Assembly: GCA_009761415.1 (NCBI GenBank)
Contig: QUOL01000008.1
Location: forward strand, 620,001-684,000
From: Sarcomyxa edulis
Lineage: Eukaryota; Basidiomycota; Agaricomycetes; Agaricales; Mycenaceae
Direction: 5' to 3'
DNA length: 64,000 bases
The notes beneath the pieces are model-generated. The model had not been told where the DNA came from and ran no database searches. It worked only from the letters and a program-made list of their open reading frames with translations. This document shows positions 54,540 through 64,000 of the stretch, piece by piece. A program made the translations under genes and the position numbers. Positions within the stretch are counted from its first letter, which is position 1. Each line of letters begins with the position of its first letter.

Positions 54540-55600
54540 GGGCCTTTTACTGATACTTTTCAACATTCATTAGATTGTTGAGAGCCAACTCGCGGAAAGT
54601 GGGTATATATGGAAATATCCGAGTTCCGACGCATATACTTCCCTGTGGTTCCAAGTTCGAATCACGTTGTGAGACTTTTCTTTTTCTTTCCTTTCTTCGA
54701 TCCTGTGCATTCTGAGTTTGTGTTTGGAAGATGGCATACAACTCGTTAAATTTCCAGATCATCAAGGACTAGGATGTCTTACGTTGTGGTTTGACCAATG
54801 GTGTTGAAACTCAATTGGCCTTGTTGGACAAAAACAAAAACAAAAACAAAAATGGCTATGCAATGACGTAGTTGCTGTCTTTGGATGGTGAGCGCTAGTT
54901 GTATCATAGTATCTTTCAGTCTGTATCTGTTCAGGTGCTTGAGCGTGTTAGTAGCAATAAACAAGTTTACTGAGGAGTACTCTGTGTCGGAAGTATAGTT
55001 GTATCTGTGCAAAATGAGGGTAGGTCCTCCATTCTGACAACATGCTAAATAATGGTATCTGAGTTCTAGCGCTTGGTGAACAATCTGAAATCGAAGCAAA
55101 AAGGTTTTGGGATTCTGAAGTTTTTGGCACTTTGCAGGTGATCAGGTCTGTAGGTTTATGCAAATTGTATTGGCATTCAGTTTGATTGTTGTTAAATCAA
55201 CCCTTGGTGTTTGAATCGAGTATTGTGTTCAAATTGAGTGTTGTGTTCGAATCGAGCCTTGGTGTTCGAATCGAGTGTTGTCTTCAAATCGAGTGTTGTC
55301 TTCAAATCGAGTGTAGGTGTTCAAATCGAGCCTTGGTGTTCCGATGGTTCTACGTTCGAATCACGTTGTGAACTTTTTTTTTTTTTTGAAGTTCTTGTAG
55401 ATTCTGAATCTCTTCTGTTCAGAAGGTAGCTACATCTGAAATATAACCTTGATTTTGTGAAAGAAAATTGAATAAATTTCTTCTGTAAGAGCCAGTACCT
55501 TTTGCTCTGTATCTGTCCAGGTGATCGAGTGCGTTTGTATTGCATGTGTAATGTTGGGTGCAAGTGAAGCTCTTGCACCTATCTTGCTTTTCCCTCAGTC
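54540..55600. repeat. Two related SINE-like repeats with tRNA-type B box
   Basis: Segments starting near 54640 and 55340 share GTTCGAATCACGTTGTGA followed by a T-rich run, and further on TCTGTATCTGTTCAGGTG-like text. GTTCGAATC fits an RNA polymerase III B box, as in tRNA-derived SINEs. A (CAAAAA)n tract lies at 54830-54850. No gene is seen here. Confidence 0.45.
55195..55345. repeat. Tandem 18-bp TCGAATCGAG repeats
   Basis: About eight consecutive imperfect copies of GTGTTCGAATCGAGTGTT-type units. Similar units occur at 56930-56970, 62760-62965 and 63155-63175. Confidence 0.75.
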
Positions 55601-56619
55601 AAGTCGAATTATGTATGTTTCTAAAAGTGGTTGACCGTTGCGCAAACCTTTTTGCCCTGCTCAAAGTCTGCCTCACCGGCCTTCTCGGCGTTTCTGAGGT
55701 CACATGACATATCTTTGTGCTCATTGTTGGACGTGACAAGAATGTGTTTTGACTTGATTCTCCGTATCTCTGGGTTCATGCAATGCTTATAGATGCATGT
55801 TTCAACCTCTAAGGGGCCCAAGAATGTGTATACAGGCAGGAGCAAGGATGTCTATAGAGTAAAGGACCTTGTAATATGCTGCAAGAGGTCAGGGGTTGGT
55901 GAAGGAATAGTACAGTATTCCAAAGTTGTGAAGGACAGACGTAAAAGATAAAGGAACAGGAGGGGTAGGTAACTCTGCATCTAAATGATCTGTCCCAGGA
56001 CAAAGTTCTTGGCTATAAGCTCAGGAAAGTTTAGACTCTGGAAACCAGTAGAGATAAATGAAATAAATCCAGGAGTATTCCTGGATGCAGATAGACAAAA
56101 TGAGATAACTCACAAGGACAGTATCAGTCATTGCCTGACTTAGAGGCTCTATCAATTGACTCTGGAGCATCTAAAGAGATGAGGGCTAGTCCAGATTTGC
56201 TTGTAGAAGAACTAAGAGGGGTTGGGTGATGGTAGGTGCAGGGGAATGCTTACCTTACCTGATAAGGGAGCTCTGGAACTTTAGAAACATATGGACAGGC
56301 AGTGAGTAATAATATATCCATCTTTTACTAGAATCTAAGTATCAGTGAGAGGCTCCTTGAAGGCTAAGAGCTTGAGAGAATCAAAAGGAAGATTGAGAAC
56401 CGGAGATATAGCCTATAGACAAGGAAGATTTGCTGAGGGAAGAGAACTAATGAGCAGAGTTGAACAGAGGCTAGAGTTGAACAGAGGCTGGAGTTGAGCA
56501 GAGGCTAGCAGAGGACTTAAGGAATGTGGGTTGTTTGGTCTAATAGTCAACTTTTGCGCTCATTGTTTATTTTGTGCTTGTACAGGAAATTTGTGCAATA
56601 AACTGATGGGCAGTAAGTG
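55601..56619. other. AT-rich stretch without a recognisable gene
   Basis: No gene, transposon end or structural RNA seen. A small direct repeat AGAGTTGAACAGAGGCT occurs near 56460-56510. Confidence 0.4.
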
Positions 56620-57130
56620 CATAGTCAATAGCCCATAATTGATACTAATTGTGGGATTTCCATGTATTTCCAGATATTGGTAAAAATACACTCTGTCTGA
56701 TGGGTGGATAGCAAAGCTGAGAAAACACCAAGAAAATGCTCAGGAAACAACGAGAAAACACCAAGAACACTGGGATGTAGTGCATGCTCATTTACAGTGC
56801 TTAACCATTTCATATCCATCTATATTTGTTGTCAAATGAATTTCCCTCCAATCCAAAGCATGAGCTCTGACACTATGACACGCTGTAGAGGTACTTTATG
56901 TATTTTTGATAAACCGTATTGCAGTTGTGCTCGAATCGAGAATTGAACTCGATTCGAGCGCAACCGCGATGCAAAAAAATGTCTGCAAAAATATTATAAA
57001 GTTTATGCACTGGCTGGATTCGAACCTGTGCGAAGGCGTGAGGTTGAACCGATCACGTGATCGATGACGTGCGAACAAGTGTACTCCACAAAACATACAC
57101 TCGTTCGCACGTCATCGAACCACGTGATCT
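56620..57130 (+). repeat. Left long inverted repeat
   Basis: From outside inward: a GAGAAAACACCAAGAA-type minisatellite, TTTGTTGTCAAATGAATTTC, TTGATAAACCGTA, TCGAATCGAG units, CTGCAAAAATATTATAAAG, and a terminal hairpin (57061-57118). The same order appears reversed at 62979-63575. Confidence 0.8.
57061..57118. repeat. Hairpin-forming palindrome at inner end of left inverted repeat
   Basis: Arms of 23 nt (57061-57083 and 57096-57118) pair with one mismatch around a 12-nt loop, flanked by CACGTGA/CACGTGATC. A near copy lies at 62989-63046. Confidence 0.85.
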
Positions 57131-57154
57131 ATTCGAGAAGAAAATAACTGCGCT

Positions 57155-57225
57155 CATGGAGAATCGAACTCGGACTCTTCGGTCATAATACCGAGAAACT
57201 GACAACTTGACCACTAGTCTACAAG
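57155..57225 (-). other. tRNA-like sequence (A and B box), probably a tRNA relic
   Basis: On the minus strand TAGACTAGTGGTCAAGTTGT resembles an A box and D arm, TCGGT/ACCGA could form an anticodon stem, and GAGTTCGATTCTC resembles a T arm. The anticodon loop would have six bases and the acceptor stem does not pair, so it is not a normal tRNA. Confidence 0.4.
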
Positions 57226-57500
57226 ATCACATGACACTTTGAACATTTCGTAATCACATCCTGGAGGGTGTCTCTTATGCCAATATAAAAAAACATTGTT
57301 CTAACAGGCTCCAAGGAAGTCTAGTTGCATGCAGGTTATGTGTATAGTCTAAATGGTGTAGCCAAATATACAAGTGTATGATTTTACTTGTACACTTGTT
57401 CGCAGATCATAAGTTACATGACATATCACGTGATGTGTCATGTGTCGCATTGTTGAAAAGCTGTGGAGCTTCTTGTTTCATATTTCACTCCCCACTCGTC

Positions 57501-58146
57501 ATGTCCACCCCCGGTCATCTTCTTGACAAATGGACTCACAGACATGATATTCAGTGTATCCAAAGAGACTACTTAGCCACAACTGACAAAACAACTCCCG
57601 AGCAACTCCAACGCTTTATTGAAATCGATGACGCAACTCGGAAACGTGGAGTTGGGGTAAGTTTTCCTCCGTCTTCAAGATATGAGCATGATTTGTGACG
57701 TATACTAGGATCCCCCTTGCCTACGCAGTTATGCCGTTCTCCCTGCTGAATTCAATCCTTTTGGTCGGGAACTAGGATATGCGACCTATATACGTGCACT
57801 TTATTTTGGGGTAGGCGTGACTGCCGAAACCATCATACGGACCGCTTCACGTATGAACGTCAAAATTTCCCACATTGATTCCACCAGCACAGTCACTAGC
57901 TGGCACATGGCCCTGTTGACGGGCCAAAACATCGCCACCGTTTTATCGAAGATATGCCGGCACCCTATCAAGTGCCGGTGGGTTGCCAGTGGACACGCGA
58001 CCTACGCATTCACTATATTTAGCAACTACGACCCAACTCCAACCGCTCCCCTCAACAACGACGAACAAATGCTCATTGCAATCATACAAACATTTCTGGG
58101 CGTCGAGAAGTCACCAGAGTGGTATTTCGAAGGGTATGCCTATTGA
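57501..58146 (+). CDS. Hypothetical protein inside the inverted-repeat unit
   Basis: Two exons fit: 57501-57658 (MSTPGHLLDKWTHRHDIQC) and about 57710-58146 (DPPCLRSYAVLPAEFNPFG to WYFEGYAY). The product is about 195 residues. The middle is moderately hydrophobic (YIRALYFGVGVTAETIIR) without a convincing membrane helix. I do not recognise it. More 3' exons are possible. It is transcribed in the same direction as the two following genes. Confidence 0.5.
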
Positions 58147-58765
58147 TGTGGTGGTTTTATGGTTGGTATCAGCTGGTTGTGCAACGGTAAGATAATTTCT
58201 CAATACTATATGTGTGTGTTCGTAAATAACCAACACGTTGCCCTAAAATTCAGTGGGAGATGTTTTCTGTTTAGTATGCGTAATAATGACATTTGGTTTT
58301 TGAGTGAAGGTGATATTGTGTGGAAACTCATCAGAGATAATTTGATTATGATGTGTACCATTTTTTCAAGTTCTCCATGAGCACAAATGCATTCAGATAC
58401 AGCACTAGCCTAACATTGAACACACGTGCTGATCCAAAATAATGGATAAATTTAGAAATCATCCAATTTTAGAGCATGAGTTTTAAAATTTACAAATTTG
58501 AACAGGTCGCACGTGGGAGCACTTCCATTTTCTTCCGCATCGCACACATATATCAAGAGCTTCTTCTATATCGTTGTAATTTGTTGTCTAAAACGTTTGA
58601 TTGTGAATGTCCTCAGTTAAGGTACGTGGCCATATTTTTTGCAATATCTATGGATTGTTGTTCATGATCTAATGTACTTGCTGGACCAACAATAAGAAAG
58701 CAGTCAGTTGTGCTCCCTCCTTTTGAACCAAATCAATATAAACTCATGTATCTCATTTTCCTAGA
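58147..58765. other. AT-rich spacer
   Basis: No convincing exon. A frame at about 58500-58620 (STSIFFRIAHIYQELLLYR) is unsupported by splice signals or the paralogue. It may contain the promoter of the next gene. Confidence 0.35.
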
Positions 58766-60580
58766 AGTGTCCTCATTCCTGTAAAGAATGCCGTGACCTC
58801 ACCGTGAGCGGAGGTGCACTCAAAACCCACTAGATCAACCCCCGACTCCATCCAAATTGTCACAAGCGGTGCCCTGGCTACTCCCTTTTGAAATTGGATT
58901 ACGTTCCATCGTCTCAAATCAAGAAAAATCCGCCGTTGACTTCAGGATCACATACAACGATGTCATCTTCTCGATCGCAGATAGGGATGATCAAACATGC
59001 CTCAATAGAATTGACACCGCTGTCAATTTTGTTTGTTCTAGAGCCTACGTAAGAACCTCCCATCGAACCTCCGGCGGGGTGGAGCCCATGGCTGACATTT
59101 GTTGAGTACGACGACTCGGACCAGGGTGATCGACAGTGGTTGAGGGGTATGGAAAAGAAGATCAAGGGGTTTCAGAATCAGTACTGTATCGACAGTGCAA
59201 CAAAAAAATTGTGGACTTTTTCAATAGTGAGCTGGTTCATATGTGTTTCATATGTTGCTGTCATTGACGTCTACGATTTAGTTTATGGTTCTGTATCATC
59301 TTATTGGAGGAGACAAAGGATGGACATCCACGTCCTCGGAATCTTCTGAAAGCGGCTCGTCAGAAGATGATTCAACCATCGATCGTTCCTCTCAACAGAT
59401 AAGCGTGGAAGTTGTGACATACGCGGAATTTCATAGGATGTTGAAAGTATCCAACCTGTTTGCAAGGTTCTCTGCTTGGAACGTTGTCATAACGGGCATT
59501 GGAAGAGGTGACGAATTTTTTGAATCACGGTAAGCCGTTGGGGTTCTAGAAGTATATGCTCCGTCCTCACATCAATTATCAGCCCCAAGGAAGAAATAAT
59601 GGTTATGTGGCAAAAGATGAGAGCCTTGGAGCAACACGTAATGCTATGGCCGTCTTTCAACGAATCATATCGATATGACGAAAAGATGATGGTGGAGTAT
59701 GATCTCGACTACATCGCTAACACGGTCACACACACACCTCGACCCAAACGTGAAGAATATGTACCGAACACGCATTATGATGGAGATTGGTTCTTCAAAC
59801 GGTATATTTTTCCAATCAAGTTATACAACTTTAGTGTCTAATTATCTATGATTTAGACAGTTTTCGTCAAACTCTGAACACACATTCAGAATGACAAGCA
59901 ATACTCCGCCCAAAACACATCCAATTGCTGACTGGTTTCTTCAAGAGTACAATCCTCTGATTCAGAAATCTGGTGAAATGCGATTGATCGTGGCAGGAGG
60001 CGATATTGTATTATCTCATATTGGAGTATGCAAATCATATCCCGACACTTCATCCTACTATAAAGGATTGCCCACCAAAACACTCCAGCACATGGAACAA
60101 CGGTGAGTTTTTGTTCCTTTCAATCACCCTTCCCCCCTCCCCCTTGAAGTTCTCGTTCATCTGTTTATATACGAACATTTTAGATTGGCAGCCGGGCGTA
60201 CTCCGCATCTTATTCCGGATTCCGATTCCAGTGTCGAAGAAACTGCTCGAGCCGAACAAGAACTCAAAAAATTTGTGCTGGATACATGGCGTACGATGGT
60301 AAAATTGGAAGAACAACGGCAGTCTGCTCCAGTATCTATTCAGGACATTGCCCGCTTCGACGTATCGCTGGTGCGGAAAGGAAACAGGTTGCACTATTAT
60401 GTCAATGAGATAACCAGGCTCCCGTATTGTGGATTGTTCTTATTTGAGGAGTCGTCATTGGCAGGTGGGAGTACCGCGTCTACCATTGCTCGTCACTTGA
60501 GAAGCTCGCTCAACAAAGGTATGGACTACGTGAAACGTGCATACCCAGGTCGTCCCACTCCAATTAATTCTTCAGTGTAG
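58766..60580 (+). pseudogene. Cys/His-cluster protein, copy 1, with in-frame stops
   Basis: Paralogue of the next gene. It opens after an AG acceptor with CPHSCKECRDLTVSGGALK, then THxINPRLHPNCHKRCPGYS, where x is a TAG codon (58831-58833). A second stop, TAA (59050-59052), lies inside the region that aligns with copy 2. Later exons are open: YHLIGGDKGW, SAWNVVITGIGRGDEFFES, MVMWQKMRALEQHVMLWPS, MRLIVAGGDIVLSHIGV and a C-terminal ARFDVSLVRKGNRLHYYVN ending at 60580. Both stops are one C-to-T change from a Gln codon. Unless splicing avoids them, the N-terminal part is dead. The family is unrecognised, apart from looking like a zinc-binding cluster followed by an alpha/beta domain. Confidence 0.55.
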
Positions 60581-60941
60581 TGGATTGTTTGTGATACTTC
60601 TTTTAATTTTTGTTACTTTGTATTACTACCATATCAATTCATCCGTTGCAGTCTATAAGCCAGGGTATTGTGGATTCAAAAGAAAAGGAAAAATTAAGTG
60701 GATTGGTTGGAATATTTATAGCCTTATTAATTATGGAACACATATATCAAGTGAATCGGGTGTCAAATACCTGGTGCTCGACATTTGCTAGGCAGAATTT
60801 CACGTTGACCAATATGGCGAGTATATATTTTGTTCATGTGTGTCTGCTATCAAAGACTGAAGCCTGCTACAGGCATCCCAACAGATGATAGTGAAGTGTT
60901 GACAAACTGTACATTTTTTGTTATCAATTGACATCGTCAAC

Positions 60942-62616
60942 AGCCGTGTCCTCATTCATGCCCAAACCGACGTTGCAAGGAGGGTTATACACCCAAGTCA
61001 GGAGGGTTGTACGAACATCGGAGGAACAAAAAACTCCACCCGAATTGTTCCAGCTGGTGTCCCGGATTTTCATTGCTTGTAGGCGACGCTGATCCCACAG
61101 ATTCAGGAAGATCGATCCCACAAGCAATACGGAAAAAAGGGTCAACTGGATCCATGGTGTCCTACGTATCACATGGCCTTTCGACTATAACCATCGCAAC
61201 ACCCTCGAAAGCACGCACAACAGACCTCAAGATCCTTTTTTCCATTCCAGATATTGACAACCCTGACCCGATGTTCAAAACATTCCGGGCTCAGTGCGAC
61301 TATGAAAGCGACAGTCATTTGGATAAGCAGTGGATGGCAAGCCTTCGCACCCACATTGAGGGGATTTCGGAATGCATGCGTTTGAGTGGCAGCAAGAACA
61401 GACTTTGGAGTCACTGTTGGGTAAGTGGTAAGATTGCGATCTATTACATGCAATTGAATGTATTTGCAGACTTTTGTTGCGTACCATATGGCCGGTGGTA
61501 ATCCTGTCCGGGTCGACTTCGATCCGGAGGCACACCCAAAAGTTGGGATGATGCCGCATAACAAGTTCAAAGATGTCATTCGGAAGGGAAAAGATCCAAA
61601 CATATTGAGCGACTGGAACATCGTTGTGGTTGGGCTTAACAAGGACGAAAATATGTTTGAGAAAGGAAACAGGTAAGGATAAACCAAATTTTGGTTATGA
61701 CGTACTGATGATCATTTATTAGACTCACCGACACCTTGAGCTTTTGGGACGATCTCAGAAGGCTCAACACCAAAAAAGCGATATGGCCCTCAGTGGAGGA
61801 GATTATGATGGGAGAGCACAAGCTGAGGACCAGCTTGGATTTGACCCACTCTCAAAATGTTCCTCTACGTCAAGGTGTTTATCGTGCACCTCTTGGCCAT
61901 ACGCAGTGGGAAGTTCGAATGATGAGGTGAGCGTTTTGGTATGCACAACACATATGAGTATTTACTCAGATAAAAATGTAGTACTTTCTCTACGACCACA
62001 ACGCTCAGAGTACAAACTCTGTTTCCGTCGCACCCAGTACAGGAGTATTTTCTCGAAGACGCTCTACCGTTAATTCCGCTGGCAGGAATGCTTCGGGTGT
62101 GTTTAGCAGGAGGAGATATAGTATTTGTGCTGGGCATGTTACCAGGCCGTGATGCAAAAATTGTGGAGAATATCGTATGCGTGTCTTCTCTAAAAGCAGG
62201 GTAACGTATATCATGGTCATGTCCAACCCAAAATTTCTCACATACACCTCAGGGACACATTCAGAGACGGGAGTCTCTGGGACCGTGCTGTCCCTCATCG
62301 CGATGGAATGACAGAACTCCAATCGTTCTGCCGCATCATTCTCGAAGAATTGGTCCACGTAGAACAACCCCGATGTTCGTATCCATCTTCTCTTTTGGGG
62401 TTTGCACGAATGGAAGTAACGGTAATGAGACAACAAGATGGAATAGGGTTCACAGTGGGTAACATCGAGCGTGGTTTAGCAGCAGGACTGGATCAATCAG
62501 CCCTCACGGAATCTATCAGCGAGGATTCCATGACTGTCAAGGTTGCCAATACCGTACTAGAATCCATAAGATCTACGTACGAACGTCACAAGGACATGTA
62601 CCCTCTCTATACCTGA
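60942..62616 (+). CDS. Cys/His-cluster protein, copy 2
   Basis: Begins after an AG acceptor with CPHSCPNRRCKEGYTPKSGG, then YEHRRNKKLHPNCSSWCPG, a run of Cys and His suited to bind one or two zinc ions. The first exon is open to about 61420 (SHCW, then GTAAGTGG). Following exons read TFVAYHMAGGNPVRVDFDP to DWNIVVVGLNKDENMFEKG, LSFWDDLRRLNTKKAIWPS, DALPLIPLAGMLRVCLAGG, and GMTELQSFCRIILEELVHV to the stop after MYPLYT. Block order matches copy 1. The segment WNIVVVGL...AGGDIVF suggests an alpha/beta fold. The exon with the start codon was not identified. Function unknown; zinc and nucleic-acid binding is inference. Confidence 0.58.
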
Positions 62617-62978
62617 ATTTGCTTGTAATCGGAATTGTTCAGATGTATTTGAATACTTGGAGTATAAAAAAAATTAAACCATGTGGATCAAGCTTGCTAT
62701 TGAAGCGCACCATAGTGAGTTGTATATATATATGTATTTTATCTTGGGCACAGTGGTTCTAATTAAGCTCGTGCCTCAAATTGGACTCATGCCTCTAATA
62801 GTGCAAGTCAAATGTTTTTTTATCCTGGTTCGAATCGAGCCTGTGCCTCGAATATTTTGCTACTTCAATTCGAACACGGTGCTAGATCCACGCACAAGTT
62901 TGAATCGAGTGTGTGTCTCGAATTGAGCGTGTGTCTCGAATCGAGCTTGTGCCTCAAATTGATAATGTGTCTCGGACT
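62617..62978. repeat. TCGAATCGAG-type repeats inside right inverted repeat
   Basis: Non-coding. From 62760 there are several degenerate units such as CGAATCGAGCTTGTGCCTC and CTCGAATTGAGCGTGTGT, related to those at 55195-55345. Confidence 0.6.
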
Positions 62979-63575
62979 AATCAGGTGATCGATGACGTGC
63001 GAATGAATGTACTCCACAAAACATACACTCGTTCACACGTCATCGAGTCACGTGATTGGATCAAGCGCGCGCCTTTACTCAGGTTCAAATACCGACCATG
63101 AATATATTTTATGATGTTTTTGCAGACACCCTTTTCCATCACAGTTGCGCTTGAATCGAGTTCGAATCGAGCGCGACTGCTGTACGGTTTATCAAACATG
63201 AAGTACTACTTCGTAGTGTCAAAGTTCATGCCCTGGATTGGAAAGGAATTTATTTGACAACAAATGCAGCAAAAATGCAGGTAAATGTAAAATGATGTGA
63301 ATGAACGTGGATTGGAAGTGAAAATGGCAATAAACATGCCCTACATCTTAGTGTTTTCTGTGTTCTCGGTGTTTCTCAGCGTCTGCTCCAGGTTTTCTTG
63401 GGTGTTTTCTCAGTGTTTTCTCCCAATGTATCCGAGCTTTTTCAAGGTTTTCTCGGTGTTTTCTCGGTGTTTTCTCAACTTTGCTGTCCGCTCATCAGAC
63501 ATATTACATATGTTCGGACATCTGAGAATATAAGTTATTCAATATCATATGGAATTGGGCATATTCTGGTGTTGA
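62979..63575 (-). repeat. Right long inverted repeat
   Basis: Reverse complement counterpart of 56620-57130: hairpin (62989-63046), TTTTTGCAGACACC, TCGAATCGAG units, CGGTTTATCAAACATGAAG, ATTTGACAACAAATGCAG and a TTTTCTCGGTGT minisatellite (63350-63480). Confidence 0.8.
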
Positions 63576-64000
63576 CAAACAAAAAGCCAAGCATATGGAT
63601 GGAAATAAAATGACTTGTTGAAGAGTCGAACCTTGAGCCTGAAATTATAAATTTCTTAAAAGTAAAAAAAAAATGTAACATGTTACCGCTACACTACGGC
63701 ACTATACAATAGATGGCTAACAACATATACCTAATGCTATAGTTTCTATTTAGTACTATCTATCTATCATCGTAGAAACGTGTATGTAAATCAAACAAAA
63801 AGTCTATGAAGAAAGAAAACTTGTTGAACAAACTAACTACTGATATGGTAGACGAAAGTAGCTTTTCCGATAAATTTTCCACTAAAAAAAGCAGGACTCG
63901 TGTATGCCATGCTTGCAATGGCCCGCTTCCGCAAGTTCTTTTGTTCTGAATAAAGTCGAGGGGTTCCTTGGGCTGAAAGCCGTACAACAAGAAGTACGGG
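63576..64000. other. Right edge: tRNA-like relic and unassigned sequence
   Basis: On the minus strand near 63612-63700, GTAGTGTAGCGGTAACATG (A-box-like) and AAGGTTCGACTCTT (B-box-like) suggest another tRNA-derived repeat, with an A/T-rich spacer too long for a normal tRNA. The remainder holds no gene I can support. Confidence 0.35.

Larger units (their letters stand above)
56620..63575. mobile_element. Candidate undescribed element with ~0.5 kb inverted repeats
   Basis: The flanks 56620-57130 and 62979-63575 are inverted copies of each other and enclose three genes (57501, 58766, 60942). No transposase, reverse transcriptase or recombinase that I know is present. It could be a new DNA transposon class, a non-autonomous carrier, or a host segment framed by two copies of an unrelated repeat. 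The outer ends and any target duplication were not found. Confidence 0.5.

Noticed and set aside
55195..55345. CRISPR-like array
   Set aside because: Repeats are contiguous and imperfect with no spacers, and the host is a eukaryote.
57155..57225. Functional tRNA gene
   Set aside because: Six-base anticodon loop and an unpaired acceptor stem; treated as a relic or SINE head.

Overview
The window looks like nuclear DNA of a mushroom-forming fungus (Agaricomycetes, probably Agaricales). Genes are broken by many 45-65 nt GT-AG introns. Several protein families are ones expanded in these fungi: KDZ transposase with a CxC2-type cysteine cluster, fungal TET/JBP oxygenase, Plavaka transposase, DUF6532 and chromodomain Gypsy elements. 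I do not name a species. Only one conserved housekeeping gene is recognisable, an ERV25-like p24 cargo receptor at 1710-2573. Most of the rest is duplicated lineage-specific genes and nested mobile elements.

Layout. 1.7-14.7 kb: the ERV25 gene, then copy A of an unrecognised family ('family X', +), then two tandem ~3.9 kb units on the minus strand. Each unit holds one family X gene (B, C) and one gene of a second unrecognised family ('family Y', Y1, Y2). 14.8-27.5 kb: a second copy of the segment [ERV25 3' end - upstream region - family X copy D]. It has been cut apart by a pogo-like DDE transposon (15.2-17.6), an apparently intact Ty3/Gypsy chromovirus with matching 432-bp LTRs and a TGTCG target duplication (17751-23901), and two hAT-type MITEs (24408-24760 and 25082-25619). 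27.5-49.9 kb: about 22.4 kb of inserted DNA splits copy D inside its coding sequence. It carries a KDZ transposase, a TET/JBP-type 2-oxoglutarate/Fe(II) dioxygenase beside it, two small proteins with basic N-termini, a large AIRRWLKYR-type protein, a Plavaka transposase with a divergent coiled-coil gene, and a DUF6532 protein. Copy D resumes at about 49.9 kb and is cut again at 50093 by the LTR of a second, 5'-truncated Gypsy element (50094-54345). That element has an extra ~900-codon ORF running into its polypurine tract. 54.5-64 kb: AT-rich, repeat-rich DNA with tRNA-like and 18-bp TCGAATCGAG repeats. It includes a ~7 kb unit bounded by ~0.5 kb inverted repeats that encloses three unrecognised genes, two of them paralogues with a Cys/His cluster.

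The two most interesting systems are the linked KDZ transposase and TET/JBP module, where a transposon-borne gene for a putative 5-methylcytosine oxidase sits next to the transposase, and the 56.6-63.6 kb inverted-repeat unit, which has no transposase I can recognise and may be an undescribed element. Exon boundaries were read by eye and many are provisional. Many reading frames in this window begin at non-ATG codons; for fungal genes I took in-frame ATGs instead where one was evident.
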